Both the position numbers and the translations under genes were made by a program. A stretch of 61,061 nt of DNA from Chloroflexi bacterium RBG_13_51_36 (GTDB lineage: Bacteria > Chloroflexota > Dehalococcoidia > GIF9 > AB-539-J10), in assembly GCA_001796515.1 (NCBI GenBank), contig MGMS01000005.1, forward strand, positions 1 to 61,061, read 5' to 3'. Each line of letters starts with the position of its first letter. The first letter of the stretch is position 1. The notes beneath the pieces were generated by a model that worked only from the letters and a program-made list of their open reading frames with translations, did no database searches and was not told the origin of the DNA. Of the stretch, positions 1 through 8,965 are shown piece by piece.

Positions 1-639
1 ACGAGACTTCATCTGCTGGGCAAACTGGGGGTTAGCTAAGGCAGCGCGGGTAAGTCCCGTTTCCACAACGGTGGGCGCCAGCGCGTTCACCAGTACGTTG
101 TACTTGGCCCACTCACAGGCCAGCGTCCGTGTCAGCGTGTCCACCGCTCCTTTGCTGGCACAATAGGCCGCATAGTCGGCAGGGAGGCCGTATCTGCCTC
201 TCACCGACGACAAGTTTATGATTTTACCACTGCGCTGCTTGATCATCACGCGCCCAACGGCCTGGCACGTCAGGAAAGTGCCGCGGGTGTTGATATCCAT
301 GACTTTCTGCCACTCATCAATAGGAAAGGCGTCCGCAGGTCTGCGGATCGCCAGACCATGAGCGTTTACCAAAATATCAACGTGAGGGAATTTCTTCAGG
401 ACACTATCGACCATAGCCGCTACAGATTTCTCATCAGTAACCTCCGCGGCGACGGCCAGTGACTTTCTGCCCCGGGCTTGTATCTCCTCAGCTACCGGTT
501 CGAGATGTTCAAGTTTACGGCTAGCCACAATGACATCGGCGCCGGCCTCCGCCAGGCCCAGAGCCTGCGCACGACCGATGCCACCAGCACCACCAACCAC
601 TATGGCAACCTTGCCTGTCAAATCAAATAAATTGCTGAT
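1..639 (-). CDS. Short-chain dehydrogenase/reductase (SDR), C-terminus outside window
   Basis: NAD(P)-dependent oxidoreductase of the classical SDR family; the substrate cannot be assigned. Reading leftward from 639 the protein starts SNLFDLTGKVAIVVGGAGGIG, the Rossmann dinucleotide loop (GGAGGIG instead of TGxxxGIG). The catalytic YxxxK is visible as YCASK, preceded by the NLSSVRG strand with its serine. About 212 residues are present and the C-terminal substrate loop runs off the left edge. The start is odd: the AAGGAGG ribosome site at 646-652 is followed six bases later by ATC, an in-frame TGA lies just upstream, and no ATG, GTG or TTG lies between. Either AUC is used or there is a base error. 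Family assignment is secure. Confidence 0.87.
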   Translation of the reverse strand, partial: MSNLFDLTGKVAIVVGGAGGIGRAQALGLAEAGADVIVASRKLEHLEPVAEEIQARGRKSLAVAAEVTDEKSVAAMVDSVLKKFPHVDILVNAHGLAIRRPADAFPIDEWQKVMDINTRGTFLTCQAVGRVMIKQRSGKIINLSSVRGRYGLPADYAAYCASKGAVDTLTRTLACEWAKYNVLVNALAPTVVETGLTRAALANPQFAQQMKSR

Positions 640-914
640 ATTGCACCTCCTTTTTCAGAATTTCCTGCACTTACGCAGGACCTGTGTGGTAGTTGGAAAG
701 AGCCAGATTCTGGTTTAAGCTTCAGTTCATCCCCTATCTCTATTGCCTCCAATCCGGATGATTTCACGCCCAGGGACGACCTGTCTCAAGGATATCATCG
801 TCATGTAGCAAGCGTCAACTCCTGGCTCCATCGCGTGTTCTGTGGCAAGAACGCCCTAGGAAATATATCGTGGCAGGCATCCTTGTATGGAGAAACCCGT
901 GCCAACTACTTCCG
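640..914. other. Intergenic stretch without a gene
   Basis: No convincing coding frame is seen between the dehydrogenase and the tRNA pair. The 62-residue frame running through 530-718 is antisense to the dehydrogenase start and has no ribosome site. The part nearest 900 belongs to the degenerate tRNA-like sequence. Confidence 0.5.
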
Positions 915-998
915 TAATCAGACAACCAGCGGCGTCACCGAACGGCACCAAACCCATCCTCAGAAGGCCGCCGCTTTTGTACGTTGAGCTACAGGCGC
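915..998 (-). pseudogene. Degenerate tRNA-Arg-like sequence with an insertion in the anticodon loop
   Basis: Ten bases after the CCA of tRNA-His the minus strand reads GCGCCTGTAGCTCAACG, the acceptor and D-arm start of a tRNA-Arg. An anticodon arm GCGGC plus a loop CTTCTGA (anticodon TCT) follows, then about 25 extra bases, then the matching 3' stem GCCGC and TGGTTG. No T-arm with a TTC motif and no 3' acceptor strand complementary to the start can be found, and the D stem is mismatched. It is therefore read as a dead or interrupted tRNA gene, not an intron-containing functional one. Boundaries are approximate. Confidence 0.38.
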
Positions 999-1008
999 AA
1001 AAGTAAAT

Positions 1009-1085
1009 TGGGGTGAACGGTGGGATTTGAACCCACGATCTCCAGGGCCACAACCTGGCGCCTTAACCGCTGGGCTACGCTCACC
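1009..1085 (-). tRNA. tRNA-His (GTG anticodon)
   Basis: A full cloverleaf is present on the minus strand. The acceptor GTGAGCG pairs with CGTTCAC (one G-U pair), the anticodon stem CCAGG/CCTGG encloses TTGTGGC (anticodon GTG), and the T-arm carries GGTTCAAATCC. The histidine-specific extra G at position -1 (base 1085) faces discriminator C73 (base 1012), and CCA is encoded at 1009-1011. The G-1/C73 pair is the family's identity element, so the assignment is firm. Confidence 0.96.
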
Positions 1086-1189
1086 ACAATCAGCCACATT
1101 ATACTTCACAATGGCTGCCGCTTTCAATTCTGAAAACAAGCGTCTTTCTGACATCTACCGTCGGGTGAAGTCAGGCCCCCCAAACATGA

Positions 1190-1195
1190 TATAAT
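1190..1195 (+). promoter_or_regulatory. Probable -10 box for the glycosyltransferase operon
   Basis: A perfect TATAAT lies 35 bases before the ATG of the glycosyltransferase. No good -35 hexamer is found at 16-18 bases, so the assignment rests on the -10 element and position only. Confidence 0.35.
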
Positions 1196-1229
1196 TGTCC
1201 CTTCCGAAAGCGCCATCCGAGTAGAAAAC

Positions 1230-2486
1230 ATGAGAATTTGCCTGCTGTCCTATAGAGGGAATCCTTACAGCGGTGGGCAAGGTATTTATGTTTACTACCT
1301 GTCGCGCGAGCTCCAACGGATGGGTCATGATGTGGAGGTGATCAGCAGCGCACCTCTCCCCGAAGTGAGCGAAGGCATAGTCCTGCACCAACTCAGAAGC
1401 TCAAGCATATATCATCCTGGAAGCTCTTTCAGGAAGAACCTCCTCAAAGTCAGGAACCTCGTCGACTTACATGAACTTTGCGCCAGCCGCCTGGGAGTCT
1501 TCGCCGAGCCCTGGGCATTTAGCTTCAGGGCTTACGCCAAGATTAAGGAGCGTTGTAAACAGCGCCGTTTTGACATCGTTCACGACAATCAAGGCCTTGG
1601 CTACGGGCTGCTCTCAGTAAAAAGGTTGAACATACCAGTAATAGCTACTATTCATCATCCGCTCCCCATAGACAGGCAAGCTGACCTGGAGCAAGCCACC
1701 GGGTTCAGGCAGAGACAGCGGATCAGAAAGTTTTATTCCTTCATCCGCATGCAGGCCTTCGTTGCCCGGCGTCTTGACCGCATAATCACGGTATCTCAAA
1801 GCTCTGCCAAGGATACGAACCTTTTCTTCAGGGTGCCCCCTGACAAAATAAGAGTGGTCTACAATGGCATAGATACCGAGATTTACAGAGGCAATGAAGA
1901 GGCAGGCCGGAATCGCCATGGCTTAATCATGGTCGCCAATACTGACGACAGAAAGAAGGGGGTACTTTATCTACTGCAAGCACTGCAATTGCTAAGGGAC
2001 GATGGAATAAAGCTGACCATTGTAGATGATGCCGCGCGTCATTCTTCCTACATAGAGGATGTAGGACCGCTGCCTTCGTATGGCTGCAAGTTGGTGAACA
2101 AGCTCAATTTGGACGCGATGGTGCACTTTACCGGGCGGCTCACGCGTGAAGAACTGGCACAACATTACTCAGCCGCTCAGATAGCAGTAGTTCCTTCCCT
2201 TTATGAAGGTTTCGGAATACCTGCTGCCGAGGCTATGGCCTGCGGCACCCCTGTTGTAGCCACAAGCGGTGGAGCACTGCCCGAGGTGGTAGGCGATGCT
2301 GGTATTCTGGTCCCTCCGGCAAACGCCGATGCCTTGGCCGCCGCAATTAAACAGTTGCTCAATGACAAACAGGCGCAACGGCAGATGAGCGAGGCAGGGA
2401 AGAAAAGAGTAAGAGAGAAATTCAATTGGGAGCAAGCCGCCAGAAAAACCGTCGAGGTCTACCAGGAGGCGATGACCACAAAATGA
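1230..2486 (+). CDS. Glycosyltransferase family 4 (GT-B fold)
   Basis: Transfers a sugar from an activated donor to a glycan or lipid acceptor; the acceptor is unknown. It is 418 residues, the usual GT4 length. The N-terminal half has the glycine-rich acceptor-side loop (SGGQGIYVYYL, residues 14-24). The C-terminal half has the donor-binding EGFGIPAAE signature with the two glutamates at 326 and 334, followed by GTPVVATSGGALPEVVGDAG. No signal peptide or membrane helix is visible, so it probably acts at the inner face of the membrane. It overlaps the next gene by ATGA, so the two are translationally coupled. The pairing suggests a surface-polysaccharide or glycolipid pathway. Confidence 0.9.
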   Translation: MRICLLSYRGNPYSGGQGIYVYYLSRELQRMGHDVEVISSAPLPEVSEGIVLHQLRSSSIYHPGSSFRKNLLKVRNLVDLHELCASRLGVFAEPWAFSFRAYAKIKERCKQRRFDIVHDNQGLGYGLLSVKRLNIPVIATIHHPLPIDRQADLEQATGFRQRQRIRKFYSFIRMQAFVARRLDRIITVSQSSAKDTNLFFRVPPDKIRVVYNGIDTEIYRGNEEAGRNRHGLIMVANTDDRKKGVLYLLQALQLLRDDGIKLTIVDDAARHSSYIEDVGPLPSYGCKLVNKLNLDAMVHFTGRLTREELAQHYSAAQIAVVPSLYEGFGIPAAEAMACGTPVVATSGGALPEVVGDAGILVPPANADALAAAIKQLLNDKQAQRQMSEAGKKRVREKFNWEQAARKTVEVYQEAMTTK

Positions 2487-3208
2487 TTACGATAGAATCT
2501 GACCTCCTGGGTATCAGGGATGGAGACATTACTCTGGACGCCGGCTGCGGCAATGGCCGACACTCCTGGGAAGTCTATAACAAAAATCATTCCACCGTCG
2601 TGGCATTTGATATTGACCCAGTGTGCGTCAAAAAGAACAAGTATATGCTGGACTCACTAAAGGAGGAAAAAGAGATTAAGAGCGACTATCATCTTCTGAT
2701 GGCGAATGTGACAAAGCTGCCATTCAAAGATGGTAGCTTCGATAAGATTATTTGTTCCGAAGTCCTGGAGCATATTCCCGAAGACAAAGTTGCAGCCGAT
2801 GAATTGCTTAGGGTGCTGAGCAAGGACGGCTCCATCGGGATTAGTGTCCCTCATTATTTGGCTGAATCAATCTGCTGGAAGCTGTCTAGAGACTACTATG
2901 GTTTCCCCGGTGGGCACATCAGAAAATATAGGACTCGGCAACTTCTCGATCTCGTGGATACTGCCGGCTTATCCGTTTACAGTATTCGCCACAAACATGC
3001 GCTTCACTCTTTTTACTGGATGCTTCGCTGTATTTTCGGGGTCAAAAAAGAAAAGGCCCCGATCCCCTCGCTCTATAACAGGTTCCTAGAATGGGACTTA
3101 CGCACTAACCATCAGGCCTTCCGTTGGGTGGAAGGATTATTAAATCACTTGTGCCCCAAGAGTGTCGCCATATACGCCAAGAAGAAAGAATACGTCAGAT
3201 CAGGATAG
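2483..3208 (+). CDS. Class I SAM-dependent methyltransferase
   Basis: 241 residues from the ATG that overlaps the glycosyltransferase stop (ATGA). Motif I LDAGCGNGRHS (residues 18-28) binds S-adenosylmethionine, an acidic FDIDPV strand end follows, and FDKIICSEVLEHI is the typical motif IV/post-motif region of Methyltransf_11 proteins. A longer frame opens at 2426 but would overlap the glycosyltransferase by 60 bases, so the shorter start is preferred. The substrate is unknown. Coupling to a GT4 enzyme suggests methylation of a glycan or lipid carrier intermediate. Confidence 0.85.
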   Translation: MITIESDLLGIRDGDITLDAGCGNGRHSWEVYNKNHSTVVAFDIDPVCVKKNKYMLDSLKEEKEIKSDYHLLMANVTKLPFKDGSFDKIICSEVLEHIPEDKVAADELLRVLSKDGSIGISVPHYLAESICWKLSRDYYGFPGGHIRKYRTRQLLDLVDTAGLSVYSIRHKHALHSFYWMLRCIFGVKKEKAPIPSLYNRFLEWDLRTNHQAFRWVEGLLNHLCPKSVAIYAKKKEYVRSG

Positions 3209-3358
3209 CGCCGCATCATCTAACTGGCCAGATTTCCAGCACACCAGCTTGCTCTGAGATCAAAATCCCGCCATCCCTTCAGCTTGTCTCTCTCTAAGCT
3301 CACAAAGGTCGCGGCTCTGACTCTCTGGTGTCTGTCAACAGATGCTGCCGGCTTCAGC

Positions 3359-3523
3359 CTAAGTGAAATAGATAATAAGCGCCACCACCCCTAACAGGAT
3401 GAGCCAGATACCCACCAGATAATTGAGGATTTTGGGGAAAATCATCACTATGATGCCGAAGATAAGGCTGATGATTCCTCCGATGAGTCCCAATCTAGGT
3501 AGTGAATCGAAGATACCAAACAT
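3359..3523 (-). CDS. DUF3096-like small membrane protein
   Basis: A 54-residue peptide beginning MFGIFDSLPRLG, preceded by a strong GGGAGGTGAT ribosome site seven bases before the ATG at 3523. Two hydrophobic helices (about residues 12-30 and 36-53) are separated by PKILNYLVG. That motif and spacing match the DUF3096 family of tiny two-helix proteins common in archaea and anaerobic bacteria, whose function is unknown. The gene stands alone, convergent to nothing nearby. The 150 bases to its right-hand neighbour 2483-3208 hold no other frame. Confidence 0.75.
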   Translation of the reverse strand: MFGIFDSLPRLGLIGGIISLIFGIIVMIFPKILNYLVGIWLILLGVVALIIYFT

Positions 3524-3758
3524 AGACTATCACCTCCCATAATTGAACTATCACTAGTATGATATGAAGACAAGTATTTCGTCAATAGGTGAGTCCCCCA
3601 TTGTTATCGATTGAGCACTATCAAACGTCAAGCTTGATTTTGTTTACCCATCCATTACCCTGTATCCCTCTTTCTTGCGTAGTGAAGAGGCAGGAGGTAG
3701 TTGCCACACAACCGCAAACTTGAAGTGGGCGATGTCTCCGAGTAAAATAGCAGACACC

Positions 3759-4964
3759 ATGATTGGATTTGAGCATATGAGGAAGATATCCCGGACATCC
3801 TTGTCCAAAATAGTGCTTCTGATCATAGATGGCCTGGGCGGTCTGCCTCCCCCTGAAACCGGCAAGACAGAATTGGAGTCAGCCACGAAGCCCAACCTCA
3901 ATCGCATAGCCAGGGACTCCATCTGCGGACTCATCGACCCTGTTAGCCCGGGAATTACGCCGGGCAGTGCACCCGGCCATCTAGCTATTTTTGGCTACGA
4001 CCCTATCCAATACCACATCGGGCGGGGAGTCCTTGAAGCGTTAGGAATAGACATAAAACTGAAGCCAGGTGATATCGCGGCTAGGGGCAATTTCTGCACG
4101 GTTGATGCCAAAGGAATCATCACCCATAGGAGAGCAGGACGGATTTCCACAGATAAAAACACCGTGTTATGCCGTTTATTGAACAATATCACCATAGAAG
4201 GAGCTGAGATTTCCGTGCTGCCAGTGAAAGAACATAGATTTGTGCTCATCCTGCGGGGCGAAGCTTTGTCTCCCGACTTAGGAGATTCTGATCCGCAGCA
4301 AATAGGGCTAGCCCCCAAGAAGATAGAGGCATTATCGCCACAGGCACAGAAGACCGCGGAAATTGCCAATGAATTTGTATCTCAAGCAAGCAGTCTCCTA
4401 CAAGGCAAGACCCCCGCCAACATGGTGCTTCTGCGAGGCTTCTCCCGCCGACCTCACATTCCCTCCATGTCTGAGATCTACAAACTAAAACCAGCCGCCA
4501 TTGCCGCGTACCCTATGTACCGGGGACTGGCTCGGCTGGTAGGGATGAAGGTATTGCCGGGGGGTGAAAGCATAACAGACCAGCTGAACAGTCTACAGCA
4601 CCACTATGCCAAATATGACTTCTTCTTCATCCATTTCAAGAGCACCGATGCCCGAGGAGAAGATGGCGACTTCCAGGCCAAAGTTCACGCTATAGAGGAA
4701 CTCGATAAGGCCCTTCCCAGTTTGCTCAGCTTGGACCCGGATGTTCTGATTGTCACTGGAGACCACTCCACCCCAGCAACCTTGGCCATGCATAGCTGGC
4801 ACCCGGTCGCGTTCATGTTGAAGTCCAGGTGGTGTCGCCCCGATGATGTCACTGAGTTCTCGGAACGAACCTGCCTGACCGGTGGTATGGGGCGTTTCCC
4901 AGCCACGGAAATAATGCCCTTAGCCATGGCTAATGCGTTGAAATTGGACAAGTTTGACGCCTAG
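3759..4964 (+). CDS. apgM: 2,3-bisphosphoglycerate-independent phosphoglycerate mutase, archaeal type
   Basis: Interconverts 3- and 2-phosphoglycerate in glycolysis and gluconeogenesis. It belongs to the alkaline phosphatase superfamily and has two metal ions. The metal-binding start KIVLLIIDGLGG, the nucleophile region GSAPGHLAIFGYDP and the C-terminal GDHSTPATLAMHSWHPVAF are the hallmarks of the archaeal-type (aPGAM) family; length (about 400) agrees. The start is uncertain. In-frame ATGs lie at 3675, 3732, 3759 and 3777, none with a strong ribosome site. 3759 or 3777 puts the catalytic strand at the usual distance from the N-terminus. Related homoserine kinase-like proteins exist, but the GYDP motif favours the mutase. 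Confidence 0.88.
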   Translation: MIGFEHMRKISRTSLSKIVLLIIDGLGGLPPPETGKTELESATKPNLNRIARDSICGLIDPVSPGITPGSAPGHLAIFGYDPIQYHIGRGVLEALGIDIKLKPGDIAARGNFCTVDAKGIITHRRAGRISTDKNTVLCRLLNNITIEGAEISVLPVKEHRFVLILRGEALSPDLGDSDPQQIGLAPKKIEALSPQAQKTAEIANEFVSQASSLLQGKTPANMVLLRGFSRRPHIPSMSEIYKLKPAAIAAYPMYRGLARLVGMKVLPGGESITDQLNSLQHHYAKYDFFFIHFKSTDARGEDGDFQAKVHAIEELDKALPSLLSLDPDVLIVTGDHSTPATLAMHSWHPVAFMLKSRWCRPDDVTEFSERTCLTGGMGRFPATEIMPLAMANALKLDKFDA

Positions 4965-4990
4965 CAAGAATAAATACTAAGCACCAAATT

Positions 4991-5088
4991 CGAAATCCTA
5001 AACAATCCCAAGACACCAATTACCGAAGCCCAAAACGAAATTGCTTTTGACATTTGGATTTCAAATTTGGGATTTGTTTAGGATTTCG
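4991..5088. repeat. Long inverted repeat between convergent genes (MITE-like, possible bidirectional terminator)
   Basis: CGAAATCCTAAACAA (4991-5005) is exactly complementary to TTGTTTAGGATTTCG (5074-5088), with AT-rich sequence between that is itself partly self-complementary (AAATTC, TTTGGATTTCAAATTTGG). It fills the gap between the convergent mutase and ftsK stops. Similar AT-rich palindromic units are a known recurrent intergenic element in anaerobe genomes. A transcription-termination role is inferred. Confidence 0.6.
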
Positions 5089-5091
5089 ATA

Positions 5092-7203
5092 TTAGAGTTT
5101 CTCTGTTTCGGGGGGAGCCTCTTCCGCCAAACCTGTTCGCTGCAGTTCTTCCATAAGACGGGCAGCTCTGGGATAACCAATACGAAGACGACGCTGTAAG
5201 AAAGAAGTGGAGACATGTTTGTATTCTTGTGCCAGACGCTTTGCTTCCTCGAAGAGAGGGTCGGGGGGAGCGGCTGTCTGACCACCCGAGGGCTTCTCAG
5301 CCACCTCATCAAAGTCTACAGAGTTCACCTTAATCTCCCGCTGGTTGCCCCAGAAATATACTAGCCTTTCGATCTCAGCGTCAGTAACAAGGCTTCCCTG
5401 CAACCGCTTAGGCTTGCCAGCTTCAGTAGGCATGTAGAGCATATCTCCTCGACCCAGCAATTTCTCAGCACCTACCATGTCGAGTATGGTCCGGGAATCA
5501 ACCTGAGAAGTAACGGCGAAACTGATACGAGTGGGGAAGTTAGCCTTAATGAGCCCGGTAACGACATCTACTGAAGGGCGTTGTGTAGCCACGACGAGAT
5601 GAATGCCTGTAGCTCTGGCCAACTGAGCCAACCGACAAAGTGTATGTTCTACCTCATCGGATGCCGTCATCATCAAGTCAGCCAGTTCGTCAATGAGGAG
5701 CACCAGATATGGCAGCATCTCTCCAGGCGCACGGTCCTTGTTATAACCCTCAATATTCCGTGCTCCCGCTTTGGCAAACTGGCGATATCTGCTATCCATC
5801 TCCTGATTTAGCCATCTTAAAGCCTTTATCGCCTTATCAGTATCCACGACCACAGGGGCAAGCAGATGAGGCACTCCGTTAAAAGTCACTAGCTCCACCC
5901 TTTTGGGGTCAATCATGATGAACCGAACATCGTCGGGGCTGTTATGTAAGAGCAGGCAACAGACAACAGAATTAAGACAAACTGTTTTGCCGCTGCCTGT
6001 AGCTCCAGCGATAAGCAGATGTGGCATCCTGGTCAAGTCGCCTGCCATTGCCTCACCGCCAGCACCTTTACCCAGAGCGATAGCAAGCTTGGAACGGGCC
6101 TTAATTCTCTGAAAAGCAGCGCTCTCTACCGCACCGCGCAGGGCAACCGAGCCAAACACCGTGTTAGGAACCTCAATGCCCACCACAGGCGCCCCGGGAA
6201 CAGGAGCCTCAATTCTGATACTGGGCGCAGCCAGGGCCAAAGCCAAATCGTTAGCCAGAGCAGTAATCCGGTCTACCCTTACCCTGGTTCTTGATACTTC
6301 CTCCACTTTAGTTTCATAGTTACCGTCCCTGCCTCTTTCTCTCACTTCCTTATATTTCTTGTCCCAACCAGGCTCAACACCAAACTGTGTCACAGTAGGG
6401 CCTATGTTTACCTGCACAACCTTGGCTTCTACCCCATAACTGGCCAGAGCTTCCTCAATCAATCGGCCGCGCTGGTCAATGGCATCCTTGTCCAGTTTCA
6501 CCTCAGCCGGCTTATCCAGAATATCAATCGGTGGAAGATGCCACCCTCCCGGGGTGAGAATCGGTTCGTGTTCCGATCGCCACACAGGAGGAGCCGAGCG
6601 CTCTCGGCGTTTGCTGCTGGCCGCTTCCACTTCGTCAATTGCCGCCACCTCAGGGGAGGCAGCCTCGGAATACACAGCTTTAGCCGGAGCTCGCTTGCGG
6701 AAGGTGAAGTCGAAAGCGCGTCGAAAAGCTCTGGTCAAAAGACCCCAGCCATTCTTAGCAGCGCTCCAACACTGCCGAGGGATTATAAACACAACGCCCA
6801 AGAGGACAAGTCCAGCTACTCGCAGTCCTCCCACCACATTGGAGGCACCTATAATGCCTTCCCCGAATGTGCCTCCTAAGGCAGAGAAGGCAAGGATTCC
6901 CCACACCGCAAAAGCCAGGCTAAGGCCTCCGAGAACCCAATTCCACCTGTGTTTCACAAAAGAGAACCGCCCCCGCCATGCCACCCAGACCAGCGCGCCT
7001 ACAGCAATCGCCATTATTATCAATCCATAGCCAAACAATGTGAGTATGCGGTCCCATAATACGTATAGTAGGACTACTACTACGGCAATTAAGATAAGCC
7101 TTCTAACTATCGGTGAAGCGATGAAGCTGAAGAATCGCCTCCATGCGGGCTGGCTTTTCTTTGCCTTCCGCCCCGACTTGGACCCACCTTTTGTTTTAGC
7201 CAC
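5092..7203 (-). CDS. ftsK: FtsK/SpoIIIE DNA translocase
   Basis: Membrane-anchored, ATP-driven DNA pump for chromosome segregation at the division septum. It is 703 residues. Four N-terminal membrane helices lie at about 36-50, 58-76, 88-109 and 124-142. A short charged linker carries the RSEHEPILTPGGWHLPP segment. The alpha/beta motor has Walker A GATGSGKT at 400-407 and Walker B LVLLIDELADLMM, and a C-terminal winged-helix gamma domain (STSFLQRRLRIGYPRAARLMEEL) reads polarity sequences. GTG start at 7203 with GGGAG nine bases upstream. It closes the minus-strand block that begins with tldD. The linker is short, as in SpoIIIE rather than enterobacterial FtsK. Confidence 0.95.
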   Translation of the reverse strand: MAKTKGGSKSGRKAKKSQPAWRRFFSFIASPIVRRLILIAVVVVLLYVLWDRILTLFGYGLIIMAIAVGALVWVAWRGRFSFVKHRWNWVLGGLSLAFAVWGILAFSALGGTFGEGIIGASNVVGGLRVAGLVLLGVVFIIPRQCWSAAKNGWGLLTRAFRRAFDFTFRKRAPAKAVYSEAASPEVAAIDEVEAASSKRRERSAPPVWRSEHEPILTPGGWHLPPIDILDKPAEVKLDKDAIDQRGRLIEEALASYGVEAKVVQVNIGPTVTQFGVEPGWDKKYKEVRERGRDGNYETKVEEVSRTRVRVDRITALANDLALALAAPSIRIEAPVPGAPVVGIEVPNTVFGSVALRGAVESAAFQRIKARSKLAIALGKGAGGEAMAGDLTRMPHLLIAGATGSGKTVCLNSVVCCLLLHNSPDDVRFIMIDPKRVELVTFNGVPHLLAPVVVDTDKAIKALRWLNQEMDSRYRQFAKAGARNIEGYNKDRAPGEMLPYLVLLIDELADLMMTASDEVEHTLCRLAQLARATGIHLVVATQRPSVDVVTGLIKANFPTRISFAVTSQVDSRTILDMVGAEKLLGRGDMLYMPTEAGKPKRLQGSLVTDAEIERLVYFWGNQREIKVNSVDFDEVAEKPSGGQTAAPPDPLFEEAKRLAQEYKHVSTSFLQRRLRIGYPRAARLMEELQRTGLAEEAPPETEKL

Positions 7204-7245
7204 GGCTTATGCTCCCGAAATGATTTACCAGAAAGAAGTCCAGCC

Positions 7246-8937
7246 CTACTGGCTACTGACTTCTGAATTCTTCGCTCTTACTTCCACAACCGCAGGGATG
7301 ATGACGGGACGACGATGGATTTGTTCATAGAAGAATCGGCTCAGAGAGTCCTTTACTTTGGCATCAACGAAGCCTGGTTCACTTAAGCGTCTTCCATCAT
7401 GGTCTAAGACAGCTACTACCACGTCTCGGCCTTTCTCAATCAATTTCTGTTCCTCTCCAGAATCAATAAGACCTCGCGTTATGATGCGAGGTCTTTCAGC
7501 CAGTTTACCATTTTCAGCATCTACAGCGATGGTCACCACAACAACGCCGTCTCGCGAAAGCACTTTGCGGTCCCGAAGCACGCTGCCATCCAGTTCACCC
7601 GTTATCAGACCGCTTACATAGATAACCCCAACACGGGTTCTGGCAACCACCTTTCCTGAATCTTGCCCGAGTTCAAGGATATCCCCATTTTCGAGCACAA
7701 AAATGTTCTCTTCTGGTACACCCATACTTCGAGCGAGCTCGGCGTGTAACTTTAGATGGCGATACTCACCGTGGACAGGAACAAAGAATTTAGGCTTCAC
7801 CAGACTGAGCAGAAGTTTCAACTCTTCTTGACTACCGTGCCCGTGCACATGAACCTGAGCCAGCTTGTCGTAAATTACGTTGGCACCTTGACGGAAAAGA
7901 CTATCTGTAGTCTTGCTGACTAACGCCTCATTGCCGGGAATAGGGGTTGCTGAAATCACCACGGTGTCGCCACGGATTATCTGGACTCGACTACTGGGGT
8001 CGCGATTAGCCATGCGTACCAGGGCTGAGGTGGGCTCACCTTGACTTCCCGTGCTCAACACGATAACCCGATTGTGAGGCAAAGCCTTCAGTTCGTCCAG
8101 GCGACAAATAATGCCGGGGGGAGCAGTCAGATAACCCGTTTTCAATGCCATGCTCGCTATTTCCTTCATGCTCCGCCCGATGATAAACACACGGCGGCCG
8201 TGTTTGACGGCAACATCGAACACCTGCTGCATGCGAGATATCAGAGAGGCAAAAGTAGTCACGATTACTCTTCCCTTGGCCTCGCCTACAATCCTATCTA
8301 GAGTATCGCTAACTACCTTCTCGGAAAGAGTATATCCAGGAAGCTCGGCATAGGTGGAATCAGAAAGAAGAAGTAAAACACCCTTGGCCCCTAGGGAAGC
8401 CAATTGGTTGAAATTGGTAGCCTCGCTGATAGCCGGGGTATAATCAATCTTGAAGTCACCGCTGTGAACCACAATTCCCAGAGGAGTGTGAATTACCAAC
8501 CCCACAGAATCAGGAATACTATGGCAAACAGAGAAGAATTCTATGGTGAACCTGCCCAGTGTAATCCTGCTCCCCGGGCTAACCAAATTCAATTTTGCGT
8601 CAGTCTTCACTCCTCGCTGTTTGAGCTCCACGAGAATGAGCTCTCGAGTGAACTTGGTAGCATAAATAGGAGGGGTGATGCGAGACAAGATGTAAGGTAG
8701 CGCCCCGATGTGGTCTTCGTGCCCGTGAGTAATCACTATACCCCTTACATTCCTTTGTCTCGCCAGAAGATAGCTAATATCCGGGATAAGCAGGTCAACT
8801 CCCAGCATCTCCTCGCTGGGGAACATAAGCCCGGCATCAATGACGACGATGTCATTGTCATACTCCAGTGCCATCATGTTTTTGCCAATTTCCCCCAGTC
8901 CTCCCAGGGGGATAATTCTCAGATTATGTGTCGGCAT
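7246..8937 (-). CDS. rnj: Ribonuclease J (metallo-beta-lactamase/beta-CASP)
   Basis: Endo- and 5'-3' exoribonuclease for mRNA decay and rRNA maturation. The zinc site HGHEDHIG (His71, His73, Asp75, His76) is intact, and the beta-CASP region contains LSTGSQGEPTSAL and the later HVHGHGSQEELKLLLSLVKPKFFVPVHGEYRHL. The 563-residue length is typical. The ATG at 8937 is chosen because AAAGGAAC precedes it at good distance; an ATG 15 bases upstream is also possible. Only 42 bases separate it from ftsK and 28 from the upstream glycosylase, so co-transcription is likely. Confidence 0.95.
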   Translation of the reverse strand: MPTHNLRIIPLGGLGEIGKNMMALEYDNDIVVIDAGLMFPSEEMLGVDLLIPDISYLLARQRNVRGIVITHGHEDHIGALPYILSRITPPIYATKFTRELILVELKQRGVKTDAKLNLVSPGSRITLGRFTIEFFSVCHSIPDSVGLVIHTPLGIVVHSGDFKIDYTPAISEATNFNQLASLGAKGVLLLLSDSTYAELPGYTLSEKVVSDTLDRIVGEAKGRVIVTTFASLISRMQQVFDVAVKHGRRVFIIGRSMKEIASMALKTGYLTAPPGIICRLDELKALPHNRVIVLSTGSQGEPTSALVRMANRDPSSRVQIIRGDTVVISATPIPGNEALVSKTTDSLFRQGANVIYDKLAQVHVHGHGSQEELKLLLSLVKPKFFVPVHGEYRHLKLHAELARSMGVPEENIFVLENGDILELGQDSGKVVARTRVGVIYVSGLITGELDGSVLRDRKVLSRDGVVVVTIAVDAENGKLAERPRIITRGLIDSGEEQKLIEKGRDVVVAVLDHDGRRLSEPGFVDAKVKDSLSRFFYEQIHRRPVIIPAVVEVRAKNSEVSSQ

Positions 8938-8965
8938 AGTTGTTCCTTTCATTCACCGCCCGGCC

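Noticed and set aside
6479-7030. 183-codon plus-strand open frame
   Set aside because: Antisense to the linker and membrane part of ftsK; proline/arginine-rich shadow.
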